From Welwitschia mirabilis (Eukaryota > Gnetophyta > Gnetopsida > Welwitschiales): a stretch of 44,049 nucleotides of DNA. The DNA is taken from positions 85,228,496-85,272,544 of the forward strand of contig JBOZIK010000001.1 of assembly GCA_051453625.1 (NCBI GenBank), in the 5' to 3' direction. Of this stretch, positions 43,448 through 44,049 are shown in pieces. Below the pieces are notes generated by a model. That model ran no database searches and was not told the DNA's origin. It saw only the letters and a list, made by a program, of their open reading frames with translations. The translations under genes and the position numbers were made by a program. Each line of letters begins with the position of its first letter. The stretch's first letter is position 1.

Positions 43448-44049
43448 AGTAGGGACAAAACCTCTCCTAAGCTTCTTAAGTAGAGTAAATTTGTCTTCTT
43501 CACCTTTAGTCTTCCTTCAATATGTTAAGTATCAGAACATGCCTGAAATACCTCCAATTATGCCAAGAATTACATGTTTCCATGATAATCATATTGTCTC
43601 TTCATAATTAATAGAATTGCATCTATACCTATATAAATGTCCTGCAAAAGTACTCCAAATACACTATCAAATTCCTACAAATTGGTGTCACAAAATATCC
43701 CTCTACTTAGCCTTGTCAATCTCTGACAAAGTAGGTGATCAACTAGATTGCGAGCCAATTTGACTAAGATAATCATTCAACTAAAAGTAATGAAATTTTG
43801 AGTTCTATTTATCATGCAGAAATAGATGACAATAATTCATTAATACAATTACTACTGTAGATATAAGCCCTATACTTAAACTCATCACAATAGTCCAAAT
43901 AAATATCATACACATAAACAAATCATAGAATGTAACAGTTGTAGCTTAGAAAAATGATAATCTATATGCATAAATTGAGAAGGTAATGATGAAACTAATG
44001 TGTAAACTTAAGTAGTAATAATCTCAAAGAATAATGCATGAAAAGCTCA
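43448..44049. other. No gene supported
   Basis: Contains TTGTCA (43717-43722) and TGACAA (43728-43733) as a small inverted repeat, and AAATTGGTGTCACAAAATAT near 43679, which resembles an LTR/PBS boundary only loosely. The 102-codon plus-strand frame at 43299-43607 lies over the dyad cluster, is Cys- and Pro-rich and has no motif, so I regard it as chance. Confidence 0.4.

Overview
The window looks like heterochromatin-type repeat DNA from a flowering plant. It is very AT-rich and poor in CG dinucleotides, and it has seven N gaps of a draft assembly. It is built almost entirely from old, nested LTR retrotransposons. I see no intact host gene, rRNA, tRNA or CRISPR array. Every recognisable protein is a broken Ty3/gypsy protein. 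In the internally complete copy the order is gag-protease-RT-RNase H-integrase, which is the Ty3 order, and the integrase C-terminus with a chromodomain-like tail best fits the Tekay/Del chromoviruses.

1-11686 (+): a tandem array LTR-A / internal / LTR-B / internal / LTR-C of one family ('family 1') with LTRs of about 3.65 kb. Both internal regions keep gag but lack almost all of pol. Gag runs in frame into a few protease codons and then into the last codons of the chromodomain tail, with the same junctions in both units. A 100-N gap at 6960 hides about 2.5 kb of the second unit. 11687-19261: a mosaic of older, poorly classifiable repeats with two faint coding remnants on the minus strand.

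19262-38046 (-): an internally complete family 1 element with two LTRs (right one 5', left one 3'), PBS, gag, PR, RT, RNase H, integrase, chromodomain tail and polypurine tract. Each enzyme has lost a catalytic Asp and there are many stops. A second element ('family 2', 23634-28420, same strand) sits inside its chromodomain tail. Family 2 has about 2.1-kb LTRs and only 119 bp between them, which hold a PBS and a polypurine tract and no gene.

38047-44049: a third LTR-like sequence (start near 38131, TATA at 38645, duplicated hairpin near 39 kb), a tRNA-like/SINE-like fragment, simple repeats, and a CG-richer promoter-like block near 43.1-43.5 kb (minus strand).

How the parts relate: the full-length family 1 copy shows what an autonomous member encoded. 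The tandem pol-less units and the gene-free family 2 element would have depended on such a partner for RT and integrase. The LTRs of families 1 and 2 share a two-hairpin module in the transcribed part, which is the most interesting unexplained structure here. All identities and ages are by eye; no alignment was run.
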